NCBI GenBank assembly: GCA_022410635.1
Contig: JAJVDF010000495.1
Coordinates: forward strand, 699,578-763,577
Source of the DNA: Tretioscincus oriximinensis
Lineage: Eukaryota; Chordata; Lepidosauria; Squamata; Gymnophthalmidae
Reading direction: 5' to 3'
DNA length: 64,000 nucleotides
Shown here: piece by piece, positions 41,184-44,100 of the stretch
How the letters are laid out: the number at the start of each line of letters is the position of its first letter
Numbering within the stretch: the first letter of the stretch is position 1
The notes under the pieces: model-generated
Told to the model about the DNA's origin: nothing
Database searches by the model: none
The model's input: only the letters and a program-made list of their open reading frames with translations
Position numbers and translations under genes: made by a program

Positions 41184-44100
41184 TATTAAGATTAAGATTA
41201 AGATTAAGATTGATAATAGAAAAAGTAGGCAGCAAGAGCTTTTATACACAACCCTACTCAGCGCATGAAGTGAAGTAGATTTGAATACAAAAGCTCACAT
41301 AGTCCACCTTTTTAAATATTCCAGTATTCCCCTTGCTAAATATTCCAGCATTCCACAGGTGGCAATTACCTGTATCTCATGACCTGGTCCCCAAAATACC
41401 TAAAGGAATGCCTTCTCCCATATCAATCTGTCTGCACCTTAAGTTCTGCAGAAAGGACCTCCTTGGTTTTTGGGTTTTTTTTATAGTTTTTTTATTATTA
41501 TTTTTCCAACATCTAATTTCAATTAACAATGTAATAACATAAATTACAAGAAGGAAAATTTACAAGTTACAAAGGGCCTCCTGGTTGTATCACCCCTTTC
41601 AATCTCTAAAGCACTTCAAGACCCGCTTGCTAGATTTTGTAAGATCCAGGCTACAGCCACAAGGCAAATGTGTATCCCTATCATGGTGACATCCAGGAGA
41701 TTCTGCTGTACGTCGACATGTGTTGTCAATGATCCACTTGTTAAGTGCACCATTGATGTGCAATTGCTGGGAGTGGAGAAACTGTGATTCTGTGGCAGAG
41801 CTCCCTGGGATCCATTCCCATTGCTGCATCAGACACATGGAAATCTTCTTCATTGCTGGAGAAAGATCTCAGCTGAAGTTGCGCGAGATCACGCAATCAA
41901 GGAGCAGGTACATAGAAGCCACAACATCGTAATGGCAGCATCCCAACCGGTGCCATGACTTAGATATATATCTTGCAAGGAGGCCTCCAGGACTGGCGCG
42001 CATGAACAGGAATGAGTGTAAGCAGGAGCACAATGGCTTATAGCCCAGAGCTTGTTTGTGGAAGCAGTAGGGTTGCCACCTGCCCCGTATTATAAGGGGC
42101 GTCCCGTATTTCTGGTCAAAATTAAGCATCCCGTATTTGAGTCAAATGTCCCATATTCCTCACAGGACGAAGCTTGACTTCCAGGTCCGACCCGGTGCAC
42201 GTTGGTGGTTGCTGTTGAGCGGCGGAGGCAGGGCTTCAGCTAAGGTTGCCATATTTTGGCAGCCCAAAACTGGGGTGTGTGTGCANGCGCGTGCACAAAC
42301 ACGTACACGCGCCCACGGACACTTGTAGTGAGACAGGTAGAACCTCTCTTCTCCCTGTCTCACCACAAGCGTCCGTGTGTGCGCACGTGCATGTGCGTAG
42401 CTGCTCCAATGCTGGAGGCGGGGTTTTGCGCCTGCTGTCAGGCAAAGCGTGCCAACTCGCCTCCAGTGGAGGAAAAGCGCCTGGGTTTGCTGTATTGGAG
42501 GCGAATTGGCGCGCTTTGCCTGACAGCAGGCGCGAAACCCCGCCTCCAGCATTGGAGCAGCTACGGCACGCTCCGAGGTTCCTTCCAGGACCCCAGAAAG
42601 CGTTGCTCGGGCTGCAGGCATCAGCCCTGACGACTCCTTTTCCTTTAAAATCCTGGATTTTTACATTCGCTGATGCAGCATCGGGGAATGTAAAAATCCA
42701 GGATTTTATCTTAAAACTCGGAGGGGACTATATTTTAGTTCCCCAAACCGGGATTGTCCCGCCTTCCCGGGAAGTATGGCAACCCTAGCTTCAGCCAAGG
42801 GGTTAAAAAGCAGCTTCAACCCGTCTGTTGAGCTGTTTGCCCAGAAAACGAGCATTAGAGAACTTTGCGCTCGCTGGTCTTCATTGTGGCCACCATCTTA
42901 GGGCGCAAATTCAGGCAGGTAATTTTTTCTTTCCTTTTAAGCTCTGGCTTTGTCGTAGCCGAGGACCCCACAAAAGCCTTTATCAAGGCTCCTTTTCACT
43001 TACAGCCCTGTCTGGCTTTAAGTGTCAAATTTCCTAGTGCCTTAATATTACCTTTAGCTGTTCAGTAATTAGTATGACATTTAGCTAAAAAATCCCCTAT
43101 ATTAATTTTGAGGGGTTTTTTAGTGTCCCGTATTTTTGGGAAATGTCCCTTATTTCACTGATCAAAAGGTGGCAACCCGAGGAAGCAGCCTAAGATAGTT
43201 TTGCCGAAGAACATCTTACCTCTGAGCTATGTTCATTGGAGTAAGAAAAGGATTAGATGCCAATTCTGTTAAGTAGTCAACCATGGAGCAACTAGGCCAC
43301 AGTTGTGACTCCACAAAGAGCAGCCAGACAAACTTTTTTTAATCTTTCACTGTAACTTTACACTCTGTTTGCCTTGCCATAAAACCAGGAGAGAGAAGGC
43401 CAGTGACAAAATAAACAAGATGAGTTCCCAGACATGATGCAGACAAAAAGCATGGGCAGAGTGCAAAAGTAAACAAAGCCCAAGCTAAGCAAAAAGTAAA
43501 CCAGATACACTATAGCTGGGAAATCCAGCCAGCTGTTTCAACTGGCCTTGAGCAAAGGGTTGGTCTGGTCTAGTATTAGCTGTACTCACTTTTTCTCTAT
43601 TTCCAAAAGATTTAAGAATTTTTAAAATATCTCTGTGAAAATAAAAGATCTTTGTGGAAATATCTCATNGTTGCATATACAGGTGAAACCCCATTGTAAC
43701 GAACCCCGAAATAACAAAATTTGTGGTGCAACGAACAAATTTGAAAGTCCTGCCAAAACACCCGTAAGAGCAATGCTGGTTACAAGGGTTTTGTTAAAAT
43801 TTCATGATAACAAACACATCCTCCAGATCCCTTGGTGTTGGTTATAACGGGATTTCACCTGTACTATGGTGCTTTATTCCAGTTTGCCCATTAACTGTCT
43901 GTAAGCAGCCTCACAAGTTGGAAGGGAAGCCGAACCCGTAAAAGGAACCATCAAAGGGGAAGCAGCCCTATCCCTTACCATTGTTTGCTAAGTTCTTTGA
44001 AACTGAATACACAACAGTAAGTTCTAATGCTGGCTTCCCTTTTTACAGTTACCTCATGTATACATGGGTGCAGTTCCTAAAGCATGGATATAAGGAACCG

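Noticed and set aside
42160..42788. Overlapping frames of 124-180 codons on both strands
   Set aside because: They cross nested hAT ends and an internal inverted repeat; the mirror frames reflect the palindrome, not a gene.
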